Source of the DNA: Clostridium merdae
GTDB taxonomy: Bacteria; Bacillota; Clostridia; Oscillospirales; Acutalibacteraceae
DNA: 64,000 nt
Direction: 5' to 3'
Assembly: GCF_900176635.1 (NCBI RefSeq)
Contig: NZ_FXLN01000004.1
Span: 682,001-746,000 of the forward strand
Shown one piece after another: positions 34,259-43,556 of the stretch. Below the pieces are notes generated by a model. It had not been told where the DNA came from. It ran no database searches and saw only the letters and a list, made by a program, of their open reading frames with translations. A program made the translations under genes and the position numbers. How positions within the stretch are numbered: the first letter of the stretch is position 1; each line of letters starts with the position of its first letter.

Positions 34259-35193
34259 TTAAAGAGACGGAACTTAAGCTGGACCAGCTTGACCAAGAGC
34301 TTACCGCCCTGCGAGAGAAATCTAAAATACCCCAGCTTCGAATTTGGCAGTTGGAGGGAGAACGCAAAAAGCTATTGGAAGCATACGCTGAGCTTACCCC
34401 TGCCGATAAGGTTTACCTTGCTAGACGGCCAAAGCGCCCGGGTATCCGCGACTATACAGCGGCGTTGTTTCAAGATTTCTTTGAGCTAAGAGGCGATCGC
34501 CTGAATAAAGACGACAAAAGCATTCTTGGTGGAGTGGCTTTTTACCATGGTATCCCCGTTACCGTAATAGGTCACTGCAAGGGTAAAAATCTGGAAGAAA
34601 ACATGTATTATAATTTTGGCATGCCCGGCCCGGAAGGGTACCGTAAATCCTTACGACTGATGAAGCAAGCTGAAAAATTTGGGCGCCCCATTATTACTTT
34701 TATTGATACTCCCGGCGCATTCCCCGGGCTGGAAGCGGAAACAAACGGTCAGAGCGAAGCCATTGCACGTAATTTGGCGGCAATGAGCCAGCTTACGGTT
34801 CCTGTAATTGCAATTGTTACCGGTGAGGGCGGAAGCGGAGGTGCTTTGGCGCTTGGTGTTGCCAATCGCCTGCTCATGCTGGAACACGCCGTCTACTCGG
34901 TTCTTTCGCCGGAGGGGTTTGCATCGATTTTGTGGAAGGATTCCACCCGAAGCGGCGAAGCAAGCGGAATGATGAAGCTAACCGCTCAAGATTTACTGCA
35001 ATTTGGGGTAGCAGATGAGATTATTGCCGAACCCCGCGGAGGTGCACACCGCGACCACAATGCAATTTATTCTGCACTGGATGAAGCTATACTTCGCAAC
35101 CTAAAAGAGCTTTTACCACTCAGTGAAGAGAATTTGGCCAATCAAAGGTACGATAAGTTTAGAAGGATTGGGACGACAAAGGAGGCCATATGA
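34255..35193 (+). CDS. accA: Acetyl-CoA carboxylase carboxyltransferase subunit alpha
   Basis: The partner of AccD. 312 residues with an N-terminal helical pair (LDQLDQELTALREK) and a crotonase-like core with GCHKGKN-like GHCKGKN, FIDTPGAFPG and GEGGSGGALALG. ATGA overlaps with accD before and fabH after point to coupled translation of a stoichiometric complex. Confidence 0.96.
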   Translation: MIKETELKLDQLDQELTALREKSKIPQLRIWQLEGERKKLLEAYAELTPADKVYLARRPKRPGIRDYTAALFQDFFELRGDRLNKDDKSILGGVAFYHGIPVTVIGHCKGKNLEENMYYNFGMPGPEGYRKSLRLMKQAEKFGRPIITFIDTPGAFPGLEAETNGQSEAIARNLAAMSQLTVPVIAIVTGEGGSGGALALGVANRLLMLEHAVYSVLSPEGFASILWKDSTRSGEASGMMKLTAQDLLQFGVADEIIAEPRGGAHRDHNAIYSALDEAILRNLKELLPLSEENLANQRYDKFRRIGTTKEAI

Positions 35194-36131
35194 CTGGAAT
35201 TCATATATTAGGAACCGGGCGCTGCATCCCGGAAAAAATAGTGACAAATGACGACATCAGCAAGCTGACCGACACAAACGACGAGTGGATTTCCACTCGA
35301 ACCGGAATTCGCCAAAGGCATTTTGTGCAGGGCGAAAGCAATGCGGATTTAGCAACCGCTGCTGCAAAAAAGGCGATGGAAAAGGCCGGTGCACGCCCGG
35401 AAGAAATTGGCGCATGTGTGGTGGCTACCTTTACACCGGACCATATGTCCCCTGCCGTTGCAACGCAGGTTCAGCGTCGGCTTGCTTTGCCGGAGGACTG
35501 CCCTTCTTTTGATATTAGCGTGGGCTGCACTGGCTTTTTATATGGCCTTACCGTTGTTCGCGGACTTTTGATGCAAAGCGGATATACCCGCGCTTTATTA
35601 ATTGGAAGCGAAGTTATCTCCCGCGTGCTGGATTTTGAGGACCGAAGCACCTGCGTATTGTTTGGTGACGGTGCGGGTGCCGCAGTTATTGAGCTTTCTG
35701 ACAAGCATTCGTTTACCAGCGTACTTGGCTGCCGCGGAGATGATACTCTTCTAGGCTGTACCAATGCTCACGGAGCAGAACCACATCGAATTTTTATGAA
35801 TGGAAGCGATGTATTCCGCTTTGCCGTTGAAACAGTACCGCGCTCCATTGAAGATACGCTTCAAAAAGCGCAGCTTTCCGCTGACCAAATAGATTATTTT
35901 GTTTGCCATCAGGCAAATCAGCGCATTATATCCAGTGTGATTCGCAAAACACATTTACCAGAAGAAAAGTTTTACTTAAATGTGCACAACTACGGCAATA
36001 CCTCCGCTGCTAGCATTCCAATTGCTTTGGACGAAATGGCAGAGCAGGGTCTGCTAACCCCCGGAACCCGTACGCTATGTGTTGGTTTTGGTGCTGGTCT
36101 TACCTGGGGCGGCGCTATTCTGGAATGGTAA
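35190..36131 (+). CDS. fabH: 3-oxoacyl-ACP synthase III
   Basis: Starts fatty-acid chains by condensing an acyl-CoA with malonyl-ACP. 313 residues with the catalytic triad Cys114 (SVGCTGFLYG), His241 (CHQANQR) and Asn271 (NYGNTSAA), plus the N-terminal TGIRQR. ATG inside the accA stop. Confidence 0.96.
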   Translation: MTGIHILGTGRCIPEKIVTNDDISKLTDTNDEWISTRTGIRQRHFVQGESNADLATAAAKKAMEKAGARPEEIGACVVATFTPDHMSPAVATQVQRRLALPEDCPSFDISVGCTGFLYGLTVVRGLLMQSGYTRALLIGSEVISRVLDFEDRSTCVLFGDGAGAAVIELSDKHSFTSVLGCRGDDTLLGCTNAHGAEPHRIFMNGSDVFRFAVETVPRSIEDTLQKAQLSADQIDYFVCHQANQRIISSVIRKTHLPEEKFYLNVHNYGNTSAASIPIALDEMAEQGLLTPGTRTLCVGFGAGLTWGGAILEW

Positions 36132-36146
36132 AAAGGAGGAATCAAC

Positions 36147-37079
36147 ATGAGACTGAACAACTGGCTCGGAATTGAGTTTCCGTTTATTCAAGGCGGTATG
36201 GCCAATATTGCCACGGGCGAATTTGCCGCGGCGGTTTCTAATGCAGGCGGCCTTGGCTTAATCGGTGCAGGTGGGATGAATCTGGATTCCTTTGCAGAGA
36301 ACATCCGGATTTGCAAAGAAAAAACAGATAAGCCTTTCGGCGTTAATATTATGCTCATGCACCCGCAGGCCAAAGAAATGGCTGAACTGGCTGCACAGGA
36401 AAAAATACCTGTTATTACAACCGGCGCGGGCAACCCCAGCTCTTATATCTCTATGTGGAAGGATGCCGGAGCTAAGGTGATTCCGGTTGTACCAGGCGTA
36501 GCCCTTGCGAAACGTGTCGCTGATTACGGTGCAGATGCTGTAATTGCGGAGGGTACCGAAAGCGGTGGCCACGTAGGTGAGCTTACCACTATGGCACTTG
36601 TGCCTCAGGTCGCAGACGCAGTAAATATACCCGTGATTGCTGCGGGTGGTATTGCCAGCGGCAGGCAGCTATTAGCAGCCTTTGCCTTAGGTGCAATTGG
36701 TGCACAGCTTGGTACCTGCCTACTCGTGAGTGAAGAATGCCCTGTTCATGCCAATTATAAAGCTGCAATTCTGAAGGCAAAAGACAATGGCACTACCGTT
36801 ACCGGCCGTTCGGCGGGTGTTCCGGTTCGCCTCCTAAAAAATAAGATGGTACGTGAATACCTGAAAAAAGAAACTGCAGGAGCAGATAAAATGGAGCTCG
36901 AGCACTACACACTTGGCTCACTGCGCCGTGCAGTTTTGGAGGGTGACGTTGACAACGGTTCACTTATGGCGGGGCAGGTTGCAGGTCAACTTCACGAGAT
37001 AAAGCCACTGCGTTATATATTTGAAGAGCTTTATAATGGGTATATTGATGCCCTTGCAAAGCTGGAACAGGAGCGCTAA
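36147..37079 (+). CDS. fabK: Enoyl-ACP reductase II (FMN, FabK)
   Basis: The flavin enoyl-ACP reductase of the cycle; no FabI is seen. 310 residues, TIM barrel of the nitronate-monooxygenase fold: PFIQGGMANI at the start, VIAEGTESGGHVGE and PVIAAGGIASG for FMN phosphate, GAQLGTCLLVSEE. ATG behind AGGAGG. Members are not inhibited by triclosan. A paralogue follows immediately. Confidence 0.94.
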   Translation: MRLNNWLGIEFPFIQGGMANIATGEFAAAVSNAGGLGLIGAGGMNLDSFAENIRICKEKTDKPFGVNIMLMHPQAKEMAELAAQEKIPVITTGAGNPSSYISMWKDAGAKVIPVVPGVALAKRVADYGADAVIAEGTESGGHVGELTTMALVPQVADAVNIPVIAAGGIASGRQLLAAFALGAIGAQLGTCLLVSEECPVHANYKAAILKAKDNGTTVTGRSAGVPVRLLKNKMVREYLKKETAGADKMELEHYTLGSLRRAVLEGDVDNGSLMAGQVAGQLHEIKPLRYIFEELYNGYIDALAKLEQER

Positions 37080-37081
37080 CT

Positions 37082-38146
37082 ATGGTTCTGGTCAAAGAAA
37101 GACCCTTGCTGCTGCCTATTATTCAAGGTGGAATGGGAATTGGTGTTTCCCTTGGTAATTTGGCAGGGCATGTAGCAAAGCACGGCGCAATGGGTGTTAT
37201 CAGTGCGGCAAACCCAGGCTTTGCCGAGCCGGATTTTTGGAAAAACGCGCTCCGGTGTAATATTAATGCCCTAAAAGACCAAATACAGAAAGCAAAGCAG
37301 ATTGCGCAGGGAAATGGCTGGGTTGCCATCAATGCGATGGTTGCCACTACGCACTATGCTGAAACAATTCAGGCTGCCGTAGAAGCAGGCGCAGATGCTG
37401 TCATTTCAGGGGCTGGTCTCCCCTCAGATCTTCCTGCTTATGTAAAAGGCAGCAATACGGCTATTGCCCCCATTGTTTCAAGCGGAAGAGCGGCGCATAC
37501 CATTTGCCGTATGTGGGATAAACGCCACAAGGTTTGCCCGGACTTTATTGTAATTGAGGGGCCAATGGCTGGCGGGCATCTCGGCTTTCACGCAGACGAG
37601 CTGGAAAATGGTACGGCTCAAACTCCGGAACAAATTCTACCGGAGGTTCTTAAAGAAATAAAACCGTATGAAGAGAAATATCAAAAGCAAATCCCGGTGT
37701 TCGTTGCCGGTGGTGTTTACACCGCTGAAGATGTTGCTCGCTTTTTAAAGCTGGGTGCGGCAGGGGTTCAAGTGGGAACCCGTTTTATCGCTACGGAGGA
37801 GTGCGATGCCTCCCAACGTTATAAAGAAATATTAGTAAATGCCAAAAAAGAGGATATTTGTATTATTAAAAGCCCGGTTGGAATGCCGGGGCGCGCACTC
37901 AACTCTCCCCTGATTGAGCGTTTACGCAATGAGCTGAGAATTCCCGTACAAAAATGCGTGGATTGTTTGCACCCCTGTAATCCAGCTACAACACCGTACT
38001 GCATTACCAAAGCTTTGTCAGAAGCCGTGCGCGGCAACTGGGACGAAGGCCTATTCTTCTGTGGCAGCAATGCTTGGAAGCTTGATCGCATTCTGCCTGT
38101 ACAAAAGCTGCTGGAAGAACTGAAACAAGGATGGAGGGATTCCTAA
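37082..38146 (+). CDS. FabK-like NAD(P)H-dependent flavin oxidoreductase with Cys-rich tail
   Basis: A 354-residue paralogue of FabK / nitronate monooxygenase, two bases after fabK. It shares the FMN barrel (PIIQGGMGIGVS, VIEGPMAGGHLGFH, VFVAGGVYT, GVQVGTRFIATEE) but has an added C-terminal segment, KCVDCLHPCNPATTPYC, whose four Cys are spaced 2-3-7. That spacing could hold an iron-sulfur cluster. Its place in the operon suggests a lipid-linked role, for example a second enoyl reductase or removal of toxic nitro or enoyl by-products; which is unknown. Confidence 0.85.
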   Translation: MVLVKERPLLLPIIQGGMGIGVSLGNLAGHVAKHGAMGVISAANPGFAEPDFWKNALRCNINALKDQIQKAKQIAQGNGWVAINAMVATTHYAETIQAAVEAGADAVISGAGLPSDLPAYVKGSNTAIAPIVSSGRAAHTICRMWDKRHKVCPDFIVIEGPMAGGHLGFHADELENGTAQTPEQILPEVLKEIKPYEEKYQKQIPVFVAGGVYTAEDVARFLKLGAAGVQVGTRFIATEECDASQRYKEILVNAKKEDICIIKSPVGMPGRALNSPLIERLRNELRIPVQKCVDCLHPCNPATTPYCITKALSEAVRGNWDEGLFFCGSNAWKLDRILPVQKLLEELKQGWRDS

Positions 38147-39081
38147 TGAGATTGGCTTTTATCTATGTTGGCCAAGGGAGTCAACACGTTGGAATGGGTA
38201 TGGATTTATATGAACAATACCCCGAGTTCCGTCGTTTTTACGATACCGATGCCGCAGGCTTTAATATCAAAGAAATGATAGAAAATGGCCCTGAAGAGGA
38301 ACTTAATCAAACCAGAAAAACACAGCCCTGCATGGTCGCTTTTTGTTCTGGAATTACTGCTCTTTTAGAGCAAGAGGGAATTCACCCGGAAATGGTAGCA
38401 GGCTTAAGCCTAGGAGAGTATTCCGCGCTTACTGCCGCAGGAGTTTTTGATGCCGATACGGCAATCGCTCTGACCGCCTTTCGTGGCAAGGTAATGGAAA
38501 CTGCCGTAGGAGATCTCCCTTGTGCAATGGCAGCCATTATGAATCTGGATAGGGACGCTCTAAAACAGGTTTGCAATGAAGCTTCTTCCCTTGGAATCGT
38601 TGAGATTGCAAACTACAATTGCCCCGGACAAATGGTAATTGCAGGCGAAAAGGCTGCCGTTGAAAAAGCCAGTGAGCTGGCGCTCGCAGCTGGAGCCCGC
38701 CGCTGTATTCCGCTGCATTTGCCCGGCCCATTCCACAGCTCGCTTATGCACCCTGCGGGTGATGCACTCGCTGAGTACTTCAAGAAAATTACGTTCGGTG
38801 AGATGAAAGTACCTGTTATCTTTAATGTATCTGCTAAACCACTTCAACCGAACGAGAGCATTCCGGCTTTAATGGAACGCCAGGTGCAGAGCAGTACCTA
38901 TTTTGAAGATTCCATTCGTTACATGGAGCAGGCGGGCATTGATACTTTAGTGGAAATTGGCCCCGGTAAGGTTTTAGCCGGTTTCGTACGCAAAACCACA
39001 AAGAACTTGAAAACGTATTCCGTGGAAGACGTGGAAAGCCTGCGCGCTACAATTGAAGCACTGAAAGGAGCCGCACAATGA
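38146..39081 (+). CDS. fabD: Malonyl-CoA:ACP transacylase
   Basis: Loads malonate on ACP. Start at the ATG at 38146 (GGAGG seven bases upstream), overlapping the previous stop by one base. 311 residues; catalytic Ser88 in GLSLGEYSAL, His in PGPFHSSLM, and the GQGSQ motif at the start (9-13). Confidence 0.95.
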   Translation: MRLAFIYVGQGSQHVGMGMDLYEQYPEFRRFYDTDAAGFNIKEMIENGPEEELNQTRKTQPCMVAFCSGITALLEQEGIHPEMVAGLSLGEYSALTAAGVFDADTAIALTAFRGKVMETAVGDLPCAMAAIMNLDRDALKQVCNEASSLGIVEIANYNCPGQMVIAGEKAAVEKASELALAAGARRCIPLHLPGPFHSSLMHPAGDALAEYFKKITFGEMKVPVIFNVSAKPLQPNESIPALMERQVQSSTYFEDSIRYMEQAGIDTLVEIGPGKVLAGFVRKTTKNLKTYSVEDVESLRATIEALKGAAQ

Positions 39082-39821
39082 GCCAGACTGTAAGAACCGC
39101 CATCGTTACCGGTGGAAGCCGTGGCATTGGCCGCGCCGTATGCAAAAAGTTCGCTTCCGAGGGCAAGAACATTGTCATCAACTACGCCGGTAATCTTCAG
39201 GCCGCGGAAGAAACCGCCGCCGAATGCCGTGAGCTTGGTGCAGAAGTTATTCTGGTACAAGCCGATGTTTCTTCCGCAGCAGGCTGCGAAGAAATCTTTG
39301 CGAAGGCGCAGGAATCCTTTCAAAGCATTGACATACTTGTAAACAATGCTGGAATAACTCGAGACAGCCTCATTCTCCGCATGAGCGAAGAGAACTTTGA
39401 TGATGTTATCAATACCAATTTAAAGGGTGCGTTTCTTTGCATGAAACTGGCTTCCCGTATTATGATGAAACAGCGCTGGGGCAGAATGATTAATCTGAGC
39501 AGTGTTGCCGGTGTACGCGGTAATGCAGGGCAAATCAATTATTCCGCCAGTAAAGCCGGATTAATCGGTATGACCAAATCATTAGCCAAAGAGCTTGCCG
39601 GGCGCAATGTTACGGTGAATGCAGTAGCCCCCGGCTTAATTGAAACAGATATGACCGGCGTTCTGCCGGATGCAGTAAAAGAGCAGCTTCTTCAGGGTAT
39701 TCCCATGTCACGTGCCGGTAAACCGGAAGAAATTGCAGCCGCAATTGCCTTTTTTGCCAGTGAAGAGGCTGGCTACATCACCGGCCAGGTGCTTTGTGTA
39801 GACGGCGGAATGGCCGTTTAA
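39078..39821 (+). CDS. fabG: 3-oxoacyl-ACP reductase
   Basis: A short-chain dehydrogenase that reduces 3-oxoacyl-ACP with NADPH. 247 residues: TGGSRGIG (11-18), NNAG, and the Ser142-Tyr155-Lys159 triad (NYSASK). ATGA overlap with fabD. Confidence 0.96.
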   Translation: MSQTVRTAIVTGGSRGIGRAVCKKFASEGKNIVINYAGNLQAAEETAAECRELGAEVILVQADVSSAAGCEEIFAKAQESFQSIDILVNNAGITRDSLILRMSEENFDDVINTNLKGAFLCMKLASRIMMKQRWGRMINLSSVAGVRGNAGQINYSASKAGLIGMTKSLAKELAGRNVTVNAVAPGLIETDMTGVLPDAVKEQLLQGIPMSRAGKPEEIAAAIAFFASEEAGYITGQVLCVDGGMAV

Positions 39822-39876
39822 CCAATCTTTTATTTTTAGACTACCGCCAGTTGGCGGGCAGTTTCAGGAGGTTACT

Positions 39877-41118
39877 ATGACGGAACGACGTGTTGTTATC
39901 ACCGGACTTGGTGCATTAACTCCCATTGGAATTACCGCAGACGAAACTTGGCGCTCCGCAAAAGACGGAGTCTGCGGAATTGGAGAAATCACGCTGTATG
40001 ATACAGCGAATCAGAAGGTTAAAATTGCCGGAGAGGTAAAAAACTTTCAACCGGAAAACTATATTGATAAACGCGAAGCCAGAAAGCTTGACCGTTTTAC
40101 ACAGCTAGCAATTGCGGCTGCCGACCAAGCGTTTCAGGATAGCGGTTTAGTTATGGAAAAAGAAAACACTTATCGCTGTGCTGTAATCGTCTCCAGTGGT
40201 ATTGGCGGCCTTGGCACCATTGAGTCCGAGCATGCCCGTGGTGAACAAAAGGGCTTTGACCGTGTATCCCCTTACTTCATTCCCATGTGCATTGCGAACA
40301 TGGGTGCGGCGCACATTGCCATTCGCACTGGTTTTCGCGGAATGGTAACCTGCCCGGTTACCGCATGTGCCGGCGGTACAAATGCAGTTGGCGACGCGAT
40401 GCGTCTGATTCGCGCCGGCTATGCGGATGTTGCCATCTGCGGCGGTGCAGAGTCTTCCATTACCCCATTGGGCATGGGCGGCTTTACCTCAATGAAAGCA
40501 CTTTCTGAATCCACAGACCCCAACCGAGCATCTATCCCCTTTGATAAAGAGCGAGACGGCTTTGTAATGGGTGAGGGTGCCGCTATGCTGATCTTAGAAA
40601 GCTTAGAGCACGCAAAAGAGCGCGGTGCAAAAATATATGGAGAAGTAGTAGGCTATGGCTCTACCTGCGACGCTTACCACATTACTGCACCTGACCCGGA
40701 AGGAACTGCCGCACGGGAATGTATGCGCCAAGCCATAGAAGATGCCAAAATTAATCCGGAAGAGGTTGCATATATCAATGCACACGGAACCTCTACCCCA
40801 CTGAACGATAAAAGTGAGACCGCCGCTGTAAAAGCGGTGTTTGGGGAGCATTCCAAAAAGCTAATGATTAGCTCTACAAAGTCAATGACCGGTCATCTTC
40901 TCGGCGCAAGCGGCGCAGTAGAAGCACTCTTAACCACACTTGCGCTGAAAGAAGGCTTTGTCCCCCCCACCGTTAACTACCGTGAACCGGATGAAGATTG
41001 CGATTTGGATGTAGTACCGAACACCGGCCGAAAAGCAGATTTGCGCTATGCACTCTCCAATTCCCTCGGTTTTGGTGGGCACAACGCAAGCCTTATTCTG
41101 AAACGCTGGGAGGAATAA
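39877..41118 (+). CDS. fabF: 3-oxoacyl-ACP synthase II
   Basis: The elongating condensing enzyme. 413 residues; Cys164 (TACAGGT), His in NAHGTSTPLND and His in KSMTGHLLGASG form the active site. ATG behind AGGAGG. The 55-base gap after fabG holds a short CCGCC/GGCGG hairpin without a T tract. Confidence 0.96.
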   Translation: MTERRVVITGLGALTPIGITADETWRSAKDGVCGIGEITLYDTANQKVKIAGEVKNFQPENYIDKREARKLDRFTQLAIAAADQAFQDSGLVMEKENTYRCAVIVSSGIGGLGTIESEHARGEQKGFDRVSPYFIPMCIANMGAAHIAIRTGFRGMVTCPVTACAGGTNAVGDAMRLIRAGYADVAICGGAESSITPLGMGGFTSMKALSESTDPNRASIPFDKERDGFVMGEGAAMLILESLEHAKERGAKIYGEVVGYGSTCDAYHITAPDPEGTAARECMRQAIEDAKINPEEVAYINAHGTSTPLNDKSETAAVKAVFGEHSKKLMISSTKSMTGHLLGASGAVEALLTTLALKEGFVPPTVNYREPDEDCDLDVVPNTGRKADLRYALSNSLGFGGHNASLILKRWEE

Positions 41119-41120
41119 TC

Positions 41121-41549
41121 ATGCAGCTTGACTCAAATCAAATACAGGAAATCCTCCCCCACCGCTACCCGTTCCTGCTCGTTGATAAAATAGTTGATGG
41201 CGAACCCGGCAAGTGGGCAAAAGGAATCAAATGTGTTACCGTAAATGAACCGTTTTTTTGCGGTCATTTCCCGCAGAAACATGTAATGCCCGGTGTTCTC
41301 ATTATTGAGGCACTTGCTCAGGTTGGTGCAGTTGCAATTTTATCCCTTGAAGAAAATCGAGGAAAAATAGGTTTTATGGGTGGCATAAAGAATGCCCGCT
41401 TTCGGCAGCAGGTGCTGCCCGGAGACGTATTAGAGCTCACCTGTGAGCTCACCCGCCAGCGCGGCCCGATTGGCTTTGGCACTGCAACCGCTACGGTAAA
41501 TGGTAATGTAGCAGCTACCGCCGAGCTGACTTTCGCAATAGGCGATTGA
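41121..41549 (+). CDS. fabZ: 3-hydroxyacyl-ACP dehydratase
   Basis: Removes water from 3-hydroxyacyl-ACP. 142 residues: HRYPFLLVDK (14-23) and the catalytic His49 (GHFPQKHVMPG) with Glu63. Start at the ATG at 41121 behind GGGAGG; two bases after fabF. Confidence 0.96.
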   Translation: MQLDSNQIQEILPHRYPFLLVDKIVDGEPGKWAKGIKCVTVNEPFFCGHFPQKHVMPGVLIIEALAQVGAVAILSLEENRGKIGFMGGIKNARFRQQVLPGDVLELTCELTRQRGPIGFGTATATVNGNVAATAELTFAIGD

Positions 41550-41573
41550 CCCATTGAAAGAATAAAAGAGAAA

Positions 41574-41596
41574 GCGGGCTGCTCTATGCAGCTCGC
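41574..41596 (+). other. Hairpin between fabZ and marR
   Basis: GCGGGCTGC pairs with GCAGCTCGC around a five-base loop, without a T tract. It may slow transcripts or processing before the regulator gene. Confidence 0.5.
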
Positions 41597-41618
41597 ATAC
41601 CCGCAAAGGAGAGCACGA

Positions 41619-42083
41619 ATGCTGGAACAATCCTTGTCTGACGTATATACGAAATTTAAACTTCATTTTTATCGAAAGGTGTTTTCCCGTATCGATAACC
41701 GCGAAGCGAGCCTGACTACTGTGGAAACCTACTGCATAGAAATCATTCATGCACTAGGGAACCCTACGGTCAATGAATTTGCCTCCTTTGCTCAAATTTC
41801 GCCTCCAAATGCCGCTTATAAAGTGACTAATTTAATCCAAAAGGGTTATTTAAAGAAGAACCGTTCCAAAACCGATAAACGGGAGTATTATTTAGAGGTA
41901 ACTCCAAAGTACTTTGAGTATTACAACCTGAACCACGGCTATATTTTAACCGTGATTGACCGAATTAAAGAGCGCTTTACCGCGGAGGAGGTCACTCAGC
42001 TCGATTATATTTTAAATGTAATGTACGATGAGCTGATGCCGGAGGTTCCTCTGCCCAGCAGAAACGACGTAAAACCTTTCTAG
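41619..42083 (+). CDS. MarR-family regulator, probable control of fatty-acid synthesis
   Basis: A 154-residue winged-helix protein of the MarR type: helices at about 10-50, the recognition region NEFASFAQISPPNAAYKVTNLIQKGYLKK and a wing with RSKTDKREYYLEVT. ATG at 41619, seven bases after AAAGGAG. It ends the fab operon; in streptococci and other clostridia FabT, also MarR-type, controls such operons but is encoded near the start. A FabT-like role is inference from context. Confidence 0.85.
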   Translation: MLEQSLSDVYTKFKLHFYRKVFSRIDNREASLTTVETYCIEIIHALGNPTVNEFASFAQISPPNAAYKVTNLIQKGYLKKNRSKTDKREYYLEVTPKYFEYYNLNHGYILTVIDRIKERFTAEEVTQLDYILNVMYDELMPEVPLPSRNDVKPF

Positions 42084-42109
42084 AAAAACAACTAATTACA
42101 ATATTTATT

Positions 42110-42142
42110 TAAGAGAAGCAGCAATAGCTGCTTCTCTTTTGT
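42110..42142 (+). terminator. Terminator of the fatty-acid operon
   Basis: A 12-bp stem AAGAGAAGCAGC / GCTGCTTCTCTT with an AATA loop runs into TTTTG. Confidence 0.9.
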
Positions 42143-42148
42143 TTGCGA

Positions 42149-42177
42149 TTGCCCCTAACGGAATATCATGCTATAAT
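42149..42177 (+). promoter_or_regulatory. Promoter of the TtcA-like gene
   Basis: TTGCCC, 17 bases, TATAAT. Confidence 0.6.
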
Positions 42178-42293
42178 ATTCAAATATGTAAACAGAAATC
42201 AAGACTTTCAAAAGCTAAGGTAAATACCTATTAAACCTCATTCTAAAGTCAAGAAGCTTTAGAGAGAAATCTAATTATTAAAGGCAGAAGAAC

Positions 42294-43154
42294 ATGGAAG
42301 AGATCCAAAAATTAGAGCAAAGCATCCTAAAGAAGTACAAAAAAGAAATCTGGAACCGCATGATAGGCGGCATAAAAGACTATCAGCTTATTCTCCCCGG
42401 CGACCGCATTGCGGTTTGTATTTCTGGCGGGAAAGACTCGATGCTTTTGGCTAAGTGTTTGCAAATGCTGAAACGCCATACCGAAATCCCGTTTGAGGTG
42501 GAGTTTTTATCGATGGACCCCGGTTACGACGGGTACAATCGAGAGCTCATTGCGCAAAACGCTGAAAAACTCGGAATCCCCCTAACGGTTTTTACTTCCC
42601 GTATCTTTGAGATTGTGAGCAATTCGGGTGGAAACCCCTGCTACCTGTGCGCTCGAATGCGCCGCGGCCACCTTTATGCCAAAGCAAAAGAGCTTGGCTG
42701 CAATAAAATAGCGTTGGGGCATCATTTTGATGATGTAATTGAAACCACGATGATGAGCATGCTTTATGGTGCTGAAATTCGTACGATGATGCCAAAGCTC
42801 CCGAGCACCAATTTTCCCGGGATGGAAATTATCCGCCCGCTTTACTTGGTGCGTGAGCGCGACATATTGGCTTGGAGGCGCTATAACTCCCTTGAGTTTG
42901 TACGCTGTGGGTGTCCCCTCTCTGAGCAAGTGCCTGTATGTACCGAAAAAGAAAATAACGGCTCAAAGCGAGCAATGGTAAAAGAGCTGATTGCAAAACT
43001 TCGGAAAGATAACCCTCAGGTAGACATTAATCTATTCCGCAGTATGCACAACGTGAATTTAGATACCGTTCTTGGTTACCGGCAGGGCGGCCAAACCCAT
43101 AGCTTCTTAGATTCTTATGGGCAAAATCAAACAAAAGGCTCGCTGGAAGATTAA
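42294..43154 (+). CDS. TtcA/TilS-type PP-loop ATPase, probable tRNA 2-thiolation
   Basis: A 286-residue ATP pyrophosphatase. The PP-loop SGGKDS is at 44-49, and PCYLCARMRRG (Cys116, Cys119) matches the cysteine pair that in TtcA holds the [4Fe-4S] cluster with a third Cys (here RCGCPLSE). TtcA thiolates C32 of some tRNAs. Firmicute members are distant from E. coli TtcA, so the exact tRNA and position are open. ATG with AAAGG nine bases upstream. Confidence 0.85.
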   Translation: MEEIQKLEQSILKKYKKEIWNRMIGGIKDYQLILPGDRIAVCISGGKDSMLLAKCLQMLKRHTEIPFEVEFLSMDPGYDGYNRELIAQNAEKLGIPLTVFTSRIFEIVSNSGGNPCYLCARMRRGHLYAKAKELGCNKIALGHHFDDVIETTMMSMLYGAEIRTMMPKLPSTNFPGMEIIRPLYLVRERDILAWRRYNSLEFVRCGCPLSEQVPVCTEKENNGSKRAMVKELIAKLRKDNPQVDINLFRSMHNVNLDTVLGYRQGGQTHSFLDSYGQNQTKGSLED

Positions 43155-43190
43155 AATACTTGGAATCCCAAATGAAAGAAGGATTTTCTC

Positions 43191-43520
43191 TTGAAGTACA
43201 TAAAGTATTACTTAATCCATATCATGATGATTTTTACAATGCTAATGTTCGCTTACGCTTTTGCTGAATTCTCTATGGGGCGTGACACCTCTATTGGAAT
43301 GATCATGTTCTACATTGTATTATCTATTTTTTATGTGTTTTCTTATTTTTTCTTACGTCACCAAATCCGCAAGGACGGTCAATATGCAAAAGACATTTTT
43401 CACCTTTTGCAAACGGAAGAAATCTATAATATGCTTCATATATTTAATGAAAAGGTTGGTCTCGCATTTACAATTGTAATGGGGATTAGTAGTATTCTGG
43501 TTTATTTTTTAAAACATTGA
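43191..43520 (+). CDS. Small membrane protein, unknown function
   Basis: 109 residues with three membrane segments (about 5-27, 35-57, 89-108) and a short charged loop (LRHQIRKDGQYAKDIFHLLQ). TTG start, AAGGA seven bases upstream. It follows the TtcA-like gene by 36 bases and may be co-transcribed. No family recognised. Confidence 0.7.
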   Translation: MKYIKYYLIHIMMIFTMLMFAYAFAEFSMGRDTSIGMIMFYIVLSIFYVFSYFFLRHQIRKDGQYAKDIFHLLQTEEIYNMLHIFNEKVGLAFTIVMGISSILVYFLKH

Positions 43521-43556
43521 GTCATTCGTATTTTATTGGGAAAGGGAGGATTTGAA

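Noticed and set aside
39844..39857. Terminator between fabG and fabF
   Set aside because: Only a 5-bp stem and no T tract; the genes are clearly one operon.
40998..41120. Longer fabZ with a start inside fabF
   Set aside because: The ATG at 41121 has GGGAGG and gives the family's normal start; the extension is not conserved-looking.
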